Source of the DNA: Akebia trifoliata
Lineage: Eukaryota > Streptophyta > Magnoliopsida > Ranunculales > Lardizabalaceae
Direction of reading: 5' to 3'
Length of the DNA: 64,000 nucleotides
Assembly: GCA_017979445.1 (NCBI GenBank)
Contig: CM030717.1
Span: 20,509,288 to 20,573,287, forward strand
Part shown: positions 45,033 to 56,100 of the stretch, in pieces
How positions within the stretch are numbered: position 1 is the first letter of the stretch
Layout of the letters: every line of letters starts with the position of its first letter
The notes under the pieces: model-generated
Told to the model about the DNA's origin: nothing
The model's input: only the letters and a program-made list of their open reading frames with translations
Databases searched by the model: none
Made by a program: the position numbers and the translations under genes

Positions 45033-46380
45033 ATATATATATATCTATATATATATATATATATATGTAGTTATTTTGTGAGCTGTTAAAGAGTTTGTGA
45101 ATGCTTGAAGGGATAGTGCGTCATATCATCCGGAGTGGTGTACTATCTCGGATGTACGGTAGGGACCACGAAGCTCATATGTGGTATGGGACGCGTATGA
45201 GAGCGGAGTCACAACTAGAATCTGGGATTATTCCTCTCTATCTTTATCAGTGAACTTGTAATGCAAAGGTAGTCGTATAAGAATGGTTTGTATATTTGGG
45301 AATCACATGAACGCCTGATAGGCATAGATGAAGATGATTAGTCAGTGATCACTAACAATCTATAGTAGTCGAACATTCTAACACATCAAAAAGAGACCCA
45401 TTGCTTACGGCCACGTCAAATAGCCTGCCTGAGCCTGATAAATGGTCTCACAAGTGTGGTAAACAACGACCATCCACAAAATCAAGAACTAATACTTTAT
45501 TATGAAACATCATGTTCTGATTGGGAACGATCCAGTCGTGAATCCCAACTCTCTAATTCCACTACTCCACATTGTGTATTATGTATATGTTACCTTATTT
45601 TATTATATAAAATGAAATGCATGTTTATATAAAAATATAATGTTTTCATTTGACCAATTAGATTTGTATAAAAAGAAAATATTATAGTGAGTATTGTTGA
45701 TCGATGTAATGTGAGTTTTAAAATGTTAGTTGCTCATCCCTGGATATATGTATTAGTTAATCGTAGTTTATTCTGTAAAACTTTACATATGTTAAAATGA
45801 TTTAGTATGCTTATTCGTTCATATTAGAAGAGGTTATTGGCATAAAATGTTTTCTTCCTTTCTGGGTAACCATTGTTACTCACTCTTTCCTTCTTCATTT
45901 TTTTTAGTTTCAAATCCGAAGCTTGGCTAGGCAGGTGTAGGAAACAAGTGAGAATCATCTGGTGGGTTAGATAGATAGTCAGAGTCCGTCACTTGGTGAG
46001 TTTGGGGTTATACCCCCTAGTGGTGTCGATTTGTCCAAGAATATTATAGATTTTGTTCTGAACGATAGGATTTTTGTTAGAGTGAGAAATGTTTGTATAA
46101 TCCCGTATATAAATTTCTTCTTCCGCATTTTGATCTATCGTACGTTATTAGATGTATTTAGGCATCCGTTAATATTATATTTTTGTATGTATATATCCAG
46201 GATTGTATGTCGTTTATCAGGTGTAGGTTGAACGCCTTGGAATGCTGACATAAACAAAGGAGACCATGCCGAAATTTCGAGTCGCCACCTTGTGCCTCGA
46301 GATTTGACATGGGGCTTTGTGTTAGCGTTTGGTGGGGTGCCACACTTTCGATTGGTAAGTTTATTTTTAATAAGTTCAGG
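43230..46380 (+). repeat. Lone reversed copy of the ~3.07 kb unit
   Basis: Plus-strand copy of the unit found inside element B. Landmarks in order: acgctcaaatgcgagtccga near 43440, tctcgattttcacgcacgtg at 44245, cagagtcacacccgaggggt at 44713, gtatgggacgcgtatgagag at 45184, cccctagtggtgtcgattt near 46013, and cgagatttgacatggggctt near 46298. Open frames inside (43892-44258, 44550-44744, 46031-46231, 46158-46424) are not conserved as proteins. It carries a long (TA)n expansion that the other copies lack. Ends are set where similarity fades; no target duplication found. Confidence 0.75.
44959..45066. repeat. (TA)n microsatellite, ~108 bp
   Basis: Nearly uninterrupted TA dinucleotides within the lone unit copy. 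The corresponding place in the element B copies (around 29750 and 32820) holds only a short TA run. Confidence 0.95.
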
Positions 46381-46435
46381 AACTTGTGATATATAACTAT
46401 CTTTTCTTGAAGGGCAATGTCCATATAATATTATA

Positions 46436-46563
46436 AGAGATATTTTATTGCCACACCAACTTTTGCTAACACCAACTCAAGATGTGTACTAATTCTTTGG
46501 TGATATATATATATATGAATTGGGATGGCGTTATCAAAGTTGGTATGGTAATAAAATCCCTTT
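46436..46563. mobile_element. Small MITE-like inverted repeat (~128 bp)
   Basis: The left arm (tattttattgccacaccaac) and the reverse complement of the right arm (gattttattaccataccaac) match at roughly three of four positions over ~50 bp, separated by a short AT-rich loop with a TA run. A clear target duplication is not resolved (a TATTAT-like 6-mer lies on both sides). Family unknown. Confidence 0.5.
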
Positions 46564-46568
46564 ATTAT

Positions 46569-47085
46569 GAACTATTGGTCTAACCCGACCCATTTAGAGC
46601 TTTCAAAGCAATTATTTTTTCTAATTTAGGGAAAACAATAGCAAAAGCTTCCTTATTGATAATATTTACTGAAAAGACCCGTGCTAAAAAATACGATCCA
46701 TTTGGGACCCACTTTATAAGACATTAGTCTACTAACGACCTCTTTGAAGATTTTTACAAAAAAAAATCTCAACTACCATTGTCCTAATCATCAACGTTTA
46801 AGTAGGCTAATTTTAGGAAGAGAAACAAGGGTTTTGTGGTCATTTAGATCTTTATTTCCTTAATCCATAAGAGGTTACCATGTTCAACGAGCATGTGTAA
46901 TTTTAAAACATAGGAATACCTCAAATATTCATCAAAACGTGAAGAGGTAAACTCTCTACGACAAACACGTTCAAATTCTGTTCAATGGGCAATTAAGGTA
47001 GTTTAGCTTCAAATGTTCTTGTTAAACTAATGTTTGATAAATTAAGTACCAAATAGACAGTATTTTTTTAAATGGTACTCTTTAG
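46569..47085. other. Intergenic, nothing recognised
   Basis: No coding or repeat signal seen up to the copia LTR. Confidence 0.4.
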
Positions 47086-47555
47086 TGATGGATAGGATCT
47101 TCTCTATCACACTTAACAATCTGATTTAAAATCTGAATGGGTTCAAGTCACATACCTTCAATGAAGCTTGAACAACAAAATCAACAAGAATGGGATCCAA
47201 CAATAAGCCTTTGGTGTTCTATAAACAGATGCAAAAAACATATCCAAACAATGAATCCTAATAGGGGATGGTTACCACTTCCCTCTTTAAAGAATTTTTC
47301 TTTTCAATTTCACCTCATCACCAAATTGGAAGAAACTCTAAGAAAATAAGAACTCTGATATATTTAGGAAACCACAAGATCCCATTCAATGGAAACTTCT
47401 TAAATTGTAAGGAATTATTTCCAACTTGGTCCCAATATCCTTAGCCAATAACAATTCAATTCCTTTTAAAAAAATATATTTAATTGGACCACAAAAGGAT
47501 ATTTTATTTTAAAGAAAACCCAAAAAAATAAATAGTTTTGATTAAAATTATAACA
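47086..47555 (-). mobile_element. Copia 3' LTR (470 bp)
   Basis: Plus-strand TGATGGATAGG ... TTATAACA (element orientation TGTTATAA ... CCATCA). It aligns with the right LTR except for ~130 bp missing here that the right copy has at about 53360-53487. The ORF 47137-47349 is inside the LTR and not a gene. Confidence 0.85.
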
Positions 47556-48217
47556 ATCTCCTACTTGGTCTAATAAATAATTTTGTTTTACAAAAAAGAC
47601 TTGCGAATTGAAAAGTTTTTACTTTAAGATCGAGTGGCCACTCTTAGTTTTAGAAAATCATTGGCTAAGACAATTAGTTACCACTTTAACTTTCACCTAA
47701 TCTCAACGACAATGCCAATAGTGGATCATGAATGCTTTGGCGTTCCTTGGAGTCGACACCAAGACAATTCCATGGTCACAAAAATGGATCATCAAGGAAT
47801 TGAGAGTTTATCCTCATAGTAGTTTTATAAAGCATCGAGAGATAATGTATACTCCTCATGCAATCACTTGTGTACATTCTCTAAATTCGTCAAGTTTCAC
47901 ATATTGAATGTGTCACTCTGATATGTTATAGCACCCGTCATGTGAAAATTATCACCATCCTATCAGAATGAAGGCTTTAACAATGCATTGCCCAGGTGCA
48001 TCTAGCCCAAGCTATCCTCATAAACACTTTAATTATATTCCCAGGCCAAATCTTTATCCTTATTGCATAATGCACAAGATACATATATATATATATACCA
48101 TGGTACAACAAAAATGTCAATAGTAAGGAGCACTAAATAAAATTTTATTATTAAGAACTAAATTGACAGTAATAGTCTCAAATAAAACATCAATAAAGAC
48201 AAGATAAACAATTTATG
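47556..48217 (-). other. Copia polypurine tract and 3' untranslated region
   Basis: On the minus strand aagtaggagat immediately precedes TGTTATAA of the LTR, the usual copia polypurine tract. The rest (to the RNase H end) is non-coding. Confidence 0.7.
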
Positions 48218-48770
48218 CTATAGAGTCAAAAGACTCCAAACTCCCATGCGACTAACATGCTCCTTGAATATTTTATTCAAGAGTCCTTTAGTGAGAGTGT
48301 CTTCAATCATTTGGTTTGTAGACTTATGTGGTACTTCAATAATGTCCTTTCGAGCTTTCTCACATGTTAGACGATATTTGATGTCTATGTGCTTGTTGCT
48401 TTTAGTAATTCGTCCGTTTTTCACAAACTTGGTTACAACTTCATTGTTGCAAAAAATGACCAAAGGCCTATGGATAGAATCCACAATGCCTAATTCCATG
48501 ATGAAGTTCCTTTACCACATAACCTATCGAGTAGCCTCATAGCAACTAATATACTCAGCATACATGGTGGAATTTGCAATAATCGACTGTTTGGAGCTTC
48601 TCTAAGAAACCGTTCCACAAGCAAGTGTAAAAACATATCTAGAAGTAGACTTCTAAGTGTCGAAACATCCAGCAAAATCTGAGTCTGAATAACTAACTAC
48701 TTTAAGCTTGCTTAACCTCTTAAAAACCAACAAAAAATCTTTTATCCTCTTTAGGTACCTGAATACGTTC
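48218..48770 (-). pseudogene. Copia RNase H
   Basis: On the minus strand from 48770: a VFRYLKRIKDFLL connection, then YSDSDFAGC (first Asp) near 48690-48660 and, with frame changes, the KQSIIANSTM/AEYI segment carrying the conserved Glu. The final frame 48499-48218 reads MELGIVDSIHRPLVIFCNNE (Asp replaced by Asn), then NKHIDIKYRLTCEK and EDTLTKGL, the standard copia C-terminus. At least two stops or frameshifts. Confidence 0.85.
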
Positions 48771-49140
48771 TTCACTGCTTTCTAATGATCGATCCCAAGA
48801 TTTTTCTAATATCTGCCAAGCATGCCAAAAACATAGCTAATATCCGGTTAGTGTAGTTCTTTACATCCATTTGGTGTAGTTCTAGATCATAATAAGCGAC
48901 TATGGGCAGAGTAATTCTCAGAGAATCTTTAGATGAGACAAGAAAGGTCTCTGAGAAATCAATACCTGGTTTCTGCTTGAAACCTTTTGCAACCAACCTT
49001 CCTTTGAACCTCTCAATCTTTCCTTCTGAGTTTCTTTTTGTCTTGAAAACCCACTTGTAGTCAATAACCTTACGATTCTTTGGAAGAACTACCAGTTCCC
49101 ATATATGATTTCTTTTCATAGATTGTAACTCTTCCATCAT
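48771..49140 (-). pseudogene. Copia reverse transcriptase, mostly deleted
   Basis: Begins MMEELQSMKRNHIWELVVLP and KVIDYKWVFKTKRNSEGKIE, then RFKGRLVAKGFKQKPGIDFSETF, the classical copia RT N-terminus, and reaches LHQMDVKN with the first catalytic Asp. There similarity stops and jumps to the far end of the domain (LADIRKILG). The segment with the YVDD active site, roughly 200 residues, is absent. Confidence 0.85.
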
Positions 49141-49600
49141 GGCCTCTTACTAGTATTAAGATTTACTGCTTTTCATGACTTCTGCAAATGATAAGAAATC
49201 ATCCACATCTAGATTTTTCAATTCATCTTCTTGTAAATACACTTCATAATCAACTGCAATTGCGGACCTACGCTCTCTAGAGGATCTTTGCAAAGGGATA
49301 GGTTTTGAAATAGGAAAGGTTGTTTGTGGATGAGCTGGTTCTGTAATAGGAACAACTAGTGGATGGACTATATCATGAGGTTCAGTGCTCTCATCTTTAG
49401 CACTAGGAGGGGAAAAAGTAGATTTTGAAGATACGGGAAAACCCACAGGGTGAGTAAATAAAAGAGTACTTTCCTAGACTTAAGAAAAATAATCTTATGA
49501 TGCTTCAAACTCCTACTTTCCTGGACATCCTCAAGGAACTCGGCATGACTGGTTTCAACAATCTCCATTGGTCTATATGGACAGTAAAACCTGAAGCCTT
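49141..49600 (-). pseudogene. Copia linker between integrase and RT
   Basis: Two overlapping frames. 49568-49368 and 49446-49156 encode a Ser/Pro-rich spacer followed by LQRSSRERRSAIAVDYEVYL, the conserved R-x-S-x-R-x-R block found just before copia RT. A frame change lies near 49440. Confidence 0.75.
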
Positions 49601-50295
49601 TGGACCTCCCAGGATAACCAATGAAGATATATGATGTGGTCTTTCTTGATCTCTGGATTACACAACTAAGCTTCTACAAGACATCCCCAAACATGGATGT
49701 TGTAAAGTGAAGGCTTCCTCCCAGTCCAGATCTTGATCAGAGTTTCTGGTGTAGTTTTTACACGGAACTCGATTCGGAATATATACTACAAACTTCAATG
49801 CATCACCCTAGCATGACTCCAGCAAATTTCAATGACTCATCATGCTCTGAACTGCATCTAGATAGGTATGATTCCTCCGTTCGGCAACACCGTTATGTTA
49901 TGGTGTTCCTAGAGTAACACTGTCTCGATCTATCTTCCCACAATATTCTTATCTTCTATCTGATCAAACTGCGTCGATTTTTCGATCTAATTGTTTCTCA
50001 ACCTCTATTTGGTATACCTTGAAAACATCTAGTTTATAATGAATCAAATGAACATACGCATATCTAGAGAAATCATCTATGAAGCTGATGAAGTATTGTT
50101 GACTACCACGAATAGGGGAAGGAGACACACATATACTAGTAGCCTCAACCTTCCGCTTCTTGGGCATTTTTCCCTTAATGCAATCCACATATGTGGAAAA
50201 ATCTGAAAAATCGAGGGAGGAAAGAATGCCTTTTTTAATAAACAGATCTAACATTCTTCTCGAGATATGACTCAACCTTTTGTGCCATAAATATG
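49601..50295 (-). pseudogene. Copia integrase, broken
   Basis: 50275-49964 starts LSHISRRMLDLFIKKGILSS and DFSTYVDCIKGK: the zinc-binding domain, with the first Cys of CVDC-type pair now Tyr. YFISFIDDFSRYAYVHLI carries the first catalytic Asp. Near 49900-49860 a frameshifted VAERRN segment carries the catalytic Glu, and near 49700-49600 the HVWGCL and IGYP-like blocks mark the C-terminus. Stops and frame changes throughout. Confidence 0.8.
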
Positions 50296-50299
50296 GAAG

Positions 50300-50740
50300 A
50301 ATTCTCTATTGAATGTGAACGCTTAGACATAGAAGAACCAAAAGAAACATAATAGAGATAAAATAAAAGAACTATCTAATGATATATGATATAACCCATC
50401 CAACAAAACACCACGACCAATAGTATTCATATTAGAATAAATAGATAAGCTAGCATTTCTAAACAAAAATCCAAAATCGCAAGCATCAAGTCTAAAAATA
50501 TAAATCAAGTTTCGTCTAAATGATAGTATATAAAAACATCCTCTAAAATCAAATTGAAACCAGAGTCTAAAATCAAGCTGCAAGTCCCAATGGCCTTGAC
50601 CTCCAATGCCTCTGAGTTCCCAAGGAACAACCTATCCTCGAGTTTGGGATTTCTTTGACTGTTGAACCCCTGCAAAGAATGAGTGATGTGCACAGATGCA
50701 CCTGAGTCAATCTACCAAGAATTTGCTGAAACATCTATCA
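50300..50740 (-). pseudogene. Copia protease
   Basis: Near 50710 the minus strand reads WxIDSGASVHIT with one stop in it (the D-S-G active-site triad is present). It continues in frame 50693-50505 with SLQGFNSQRNPKLEDRLFLG and NSEALEVKAIGTCSLIL. A frame change follows into 50583-50323, which holds the VFYILSFRRNLI type end and a hydrophobic stretch. Confidence 0.8.
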
Positions 50741-50749
50741 TATTAGATT

Positions 50750-51640
50750 CAAAACATACTAAACTAATATTAATACTTTTGTTCTTTTTTATCCATTCCT
50801 TATATGTCTAGCAATCATTCTTCACATGGCTCTGTTCCTTGCAAAATCAACAATCAACGTTCTCAGCTTTCTCAAACATTTTTCCTGATGCTTTCTCAAA
50901 CTTTCCTTTGCTTCCTGAACTCTTATAATTTTTTCTTCCTTTTTTGAAACTTTTTTTTCTTGAAAGACCTCTTACTTCCAAAAGATATAGCTAGATGAGC
51001 TCTCTGCTCCACATCCCTTAAGAAGTTCTTCCTTTGTCACACACAAGGTGATCAATTGATGGAGATCCTACTTGGTCTCCTGTGCACTGTAGTTCTCTAT
51101 AAATGTCTCGAAAGACTTAGGTAACGACAAAACTACCAAATGCATTAGCATAACATCATCAAAAGTAATACCAGTCTCTCGAAGGCTAATTGCCAGATGC
51201 GACATCCTCAAGATGTGCTCCCTAACACTTTCTGAACCATCATACTTCAATGCCATCAATCGGACAAGATAACTGTATTGTAAGGACATCTTGTTGGCAA
51301 TGAACTATTTATGGATGACAGCCAATAGCTCTTGAGCTGTTTTGGTGACTTCGATACCCCTACGTAGAGGTTCTAAAATGGATGCATGTATAATCATCAT
51401 GACCATCCTGTTGGCCATTTCCCACTTTGCATAATGCGCTTTCACTCATTCTGGAGAAGTTGGAGTTAAAACCTTAGGCATGTCCTTAGTGAATGCAAAG
51501 TCATAGTTCATGCATCCTAAAATGATATCAACACTTATGTGCTACTGCGAATAGTTAGAGCCAATCAAGGGCTCTATCTCAACCAAATGCCTCTAAACAG
51601 TAAGTCCATCCATAATTGCATTGACAAGGACACATGACTA
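50750..51640 (-). pseudogene. Copia gag
   Basis: 51289-51068 (ALKYDGSESVREHILRMSHL, then SLRETGITFDDVMLMHLVVL and SLPKSFETF) is a typical copia gag segment. Upstream pieces (51640-51290) continue it in other frames. Near 50850-50815 a CCHC zinc knuckle is readable (FCKEQSHVKNDC) but with an in-frame stop just after its first Cys. Downstream of it is a Lys-rich stretch encoded by the T-rich plus-strand run near 50930. Confidence 0.75.
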
Positions 51641-53172
51641 ATGTTACAAACTTTAACTTTAAAAGATTTTGATTTTGTTATTTCAATTTGTACTAGGGGT
51701 TAAGCAAATTGATCAGGGTGTTTTACCATGAGCTAAAACTTTTCACCCTGCAGGAAACGAACAAGGTGTATCATCCAATATCACCTTTGGGCAGAAATTT
51801 AGATATGTTATATGTCTTCCAGGATTGTGTTGGTTAAATACGTATAAACATAGTCACTCATGTTTTAGTTTGACTTAGACATTTCCATTACCTTTAGGCA
51901 AGAGGGTTATCTTTGTTTCCCTATGACACGTGTGACCATTTTATTCACTCGAATTATACAAAATTGACCTAAATCACATTTTGACAGAATTAGTAGTCTT
52001 ATGCGAATCAATGTTATTTTGAGATTTTAATGAGAATTGAATTTCAAAATTCAAGGAAAACATAACTTCTGTAGTTCGAACACCTTTAGGCAGAATGCAA
52101 TTTTACTTCAGCAATGAACCCTCGAAAAACCACTTTACCGATCTTCCTAAACCCCTATAGATCAGACCTAACAATCAATTTGGACTAGATACGTATTGAA
52201 ATTATTGGTACTTTAAAGATATGGTGTATTTACCCACATTCAATATTTCCTAAGGTTTTCTTTAGTTATTAACACTTAGTTCATCGATAGTAAAGATTGT
52301 AAGTGTATATGCCAAAACACTTAATCCCAAACATGTGATTCTAGTTATTTCAGGAAAATTTAGTAAATAATTGTGTTCTAATGAGTTTGAAACACATTTA
52401 AAACAATGGGTCTTAAAAAGATCTTCAAATCGACTACTCATGGGCTCCAAGTAGACTTTAATTGTAATCCAAAGGTAAAAATAAGCATTTTATATCAATC
52501 AAAATAAATAAATAGATTCTTTAACATTTCGATCAAACAGTCCCTTAACAAAAATCAATGTATTAAACAAACAGTTCCTTAGGAAAAGTTAGATAAAAAT
52601 TGAATAAAAAATAAGTTCTCATGTATTTAAACAAGCAAGCCTTTAACATTAATATTACACATGCTGTGAATAGTGACATAAATAAGGTAACCAACACAAT
52701 TGAGTCAACTTAATTAAGATGTTGAGCCAAGGTAATTTGACCGAGGTCAAATGGGTCAACAGGTCAAGTCGACAAATGGTGTGATCTATGGATCGAGTCT
52801 GACTCTATTCTTTAAGTAAATGGTTTTAAAGAAAGAAACAAAATCATATGGTTAATCAAATTTGACCAAGGTCTAAAGACCAAATTTCATCTTCTCCAAA
52901 ACACCTTACTATAACTTTTAAAGAAGAAGATGAAGTCGACACTATTAGAGGTCACTGTGGGTTCAACGTCCGACGGTCAAGACGAAAATCCATGGAGAAG
53001 AGATCGATGATCTCATCTCCGACTTTAATGAAGTGCAAAATCGAAAATCCCCATGGATTTACAAAAAAAAAATTTGAAAAGAGTTTCTAGAACCCTTTAA
53101 TGGCGAAACGAAAACTGATCTACCTACATTAAGAATTGAATCAAAAAATTAAATGCAAGAGATATAACGATT
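51641..53172 (-). other. Copia leader / 5' region
   Basis: Non-coding DNA between gag and PBS. The ORF 52262-52450 has no homology. No promoter or further repeat is evident. Confidence 0.45.
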
Positions 53173-53184
53173 GCTCTGATACCA
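53173..53184 (-). other. Copia primer-binding site, initiator tRNA-Met type
   Basis: Minus-strand TGGTATCAGAGC, three bases after the LTR end. It fixes the 5' LTR and the minus orientation. Confidence 0.9.
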
Positions 53185-53187
53185 ATT

Positions 53188-56100
53188 GATGGATAAGATC
53201 TTATATTTCACACTTAATAGTTTGATTTAAACTTTGAATGGGTTCAAGTTACATATCTTCAATGAAGCTTGAACAACAAAATCAGCAAGAATGAGATCCA
53301 ACAATAAGCTTTTGGTGTTGATAAATAGATGCAAAAAACAGATCCGAACAATGAATCCTGACCCCTTGCTCTTCTATTGAATCGGTGTTTGATCTCTCTT
53401 CTTCAAAACACAATATACCTTCAAGCTGAAACAATGGTGCTTTACCCTTTACTTTTGTATGATCAAAACGATGGGATTCTCTTGCGTTCATTGAAATCGT
53501 CTCGACCCGTTCTCACTAAATAGTGGATAGGGGTCTGATTTATAAATGGGGACTTTTGAAAAATGGGAATCGCCACTTAGTTTAGGTCTAGGAACCATAA
53601 ATAACTCCAAATGGATATGGATCAATCCACGGATCAAAGATATGGGTAAGGGGTCAGATTACGGGTTTCGGAAGGTGTTAGGCACCGAACCCGCCCGATC
53701 AACATGATTGGTCTCTACTACGATCCAAAATCATTCTATGGTTAACATACAAAGACTACGGTCAAGGTCACAGTCTAATCATCATCATCAATTTATGTTG
53801 GGTTTTCCAAACAAATCCTATGGCTAAAATTGTCCCAGCTGTTACATGATCATTCCTTGAATTCCATAATATATGGAAGGGTTTGAAATCAATTAAGAGA
53901 TCCCACCTGCAAGTATTTCTCAAACTGTCCAAAATAGAAATTGTCAAATTAGAGCTTAGGACTTCTAAGTTGGAATCTGAAGTTTATCAAATTAGAATTC
54001 CAAAAAATATGTGTTGAATTCCCAAATTAGAAATTTCAAAAGATACATTTTCCAAAATAAAAAGTTTCAAAAAATGTAAATTTCTAAATTAGAAACTCCC
54101 AACTTTCCATGAAGGTGAACCTTCTTAATATAAGGGCGCAGAATCTTCTAAATTGGAAAATTAATAAAATATGAAATTCCTAAAATAGAAATTTACTAGT
54201 ATGTGTCTTTCCCAAAATAGAAAATTACGCAACCTCCTATTAGAAGGTTTCCAAATAGGAATTTCCCAATAACCTGCAAATAATTTCTAAAAGGAGAATT
54301 GCATGAAAATGAATGCCCAAATTGGAAGGTTATGGATTTGCCAAGTAATAACCAAATTGAAAATTTGCCAAAAATAAAGAAATCCAGGATATCGTATTTA
54401 CCAAATTAGAGATTGTCAAATATCATTGCATAGAATTTCCAAATTTGAAATAAAATCCATAAGAAAATTTTCATGTTCATCGAATCCTTAAACTAACCCA
54501 AAGAAACATGCATATATGACTTTTGATTTTGTCCAAATAGCTATCATTCGACAACACGCATATTTGCCAAGTCAATGAGTATACCAATCACATGGAAAAA
54601 TTCTAAACTCACCACCAATTCATCACAAATCTATTGCAAAAATCATATGGAACCATCATGTTTAAACGAAAAGACCGTGTCATCACAAACTCATAAGAAA
54701 GATGCACAAATAATATTCCTCTAATCCTAGCAATATGCAATAAAAAAAATGCATAAAAAAATAAAGAAAATATACAAAATAAATATTCGACAAACCCTAT
54801 TGATATGCAAAAACGAACAAAACCTATATAAAAATACGTAAGAAAATTTTCTCTAATCCTATTGACATGCAATAATAACTAAAAAAAAATATAAAAAAAA
54901 AATACATAAAACGTAGTCTCCTAATACTATTAGCATGCAAAAAGATAATGAATAAAAAAATGAATAAAACATAAAAAATATTACACACAAAAATTATCTT
55001 AACCTTATCAATATGAAAACGTAAGAACTTACATAAAATAAAAAAAAACTATCGGATCCTATTCGATATGCAAGAATAACTAAAAAATAAAGGTAAACTT
55101 ACCTAAAGGAAAGATGATAGAAGTCGATCCCTTCAAGCACAACCCTAAAACTTGTGAGCATTGATATCATGGAGGAGGTGAGTTGGGGCGCTGGATATCA
55201 TAGTAACGAGTCGAAACAAGGGTCGGGCAACAAGGACGTGACAAAGGGCTGGCTGGGCATGCTGTGGACAGAGAGAGGTCGATGGAGAAGACGTAGGTGT
55301 TGCAGCGATGTGAGAAAGGTGAGGAACGTGAAAAAGAAGGGCAAAGACGTGCAGGGAGATGGGCTGAGATGATAGGGAAGCAGGTTGGGTGTCGGTACTT
55401 CAACCAACAAGGAGAAGATGTTTTTTATTTTTTAGGCAGAGAAAGAGAGATGGCTGAGCGTTGGGCAGCAATGTTAGGGCGTTGCAGAGAGGGAGGACAT
55501 GAAAGAGAGGTGAAGAAGATGAGTTGCAGGTCCTATGGGGTATTGCAGCAAGGTGGGACGTGAGAGAGAGGGGAGTGAACTAGCTGCTGTGTTGTTGGGC
55601 AGCAAGGATTAGAGACAGAGGAGGGCTAGGGCATTGGCCATTGCAGCAACGAGTTGAACAGGGGGCTGGGCAGCAAAGTTGCAGGTTTAATGGAGCTGAT
55701 GGAGTTGATGTCTGTGGGCAGATGGCTGCAGCAGCCACACGTTGAAGGAATGGCTATGCTGCAATGTGACTGTTGCTGTAGAATGAGAAGTCAATGGAGG
55801 AGAAGAAGAAGATGTGTGTGAGTGAGAATCGAGAGAGAGCCGAAGGAGAGAGAAAGAAGAAAACCCAGCCTAAGGACGTTCAGCTCGCCTCCAAGAGAGA
55901 AGATGTTCTCTCTTTTAAATAGAAAGCAAGTTTCTATTTTTCGTTTTTTATTTTCTTTCTCCTTTTTTCTTTCAATCAACACGTATTTCTCTTCTAGCTT
56001 TTTATTTCTTTTTTTTGGGAGAATGGTGGTGGGACAATCCCACGCTACTCGCATTACAATAATTATCCGTCACCGGGTTGTGATTGGTTGAGTATTAATT

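Noticed and set aside
55154..55563. Overlapping ORFs in a GC-richer patch
   Set aside because: They lie inside a solo LTR, translate to Arg/Gly-rich low-complexity sequence in several frames, and have no homology.
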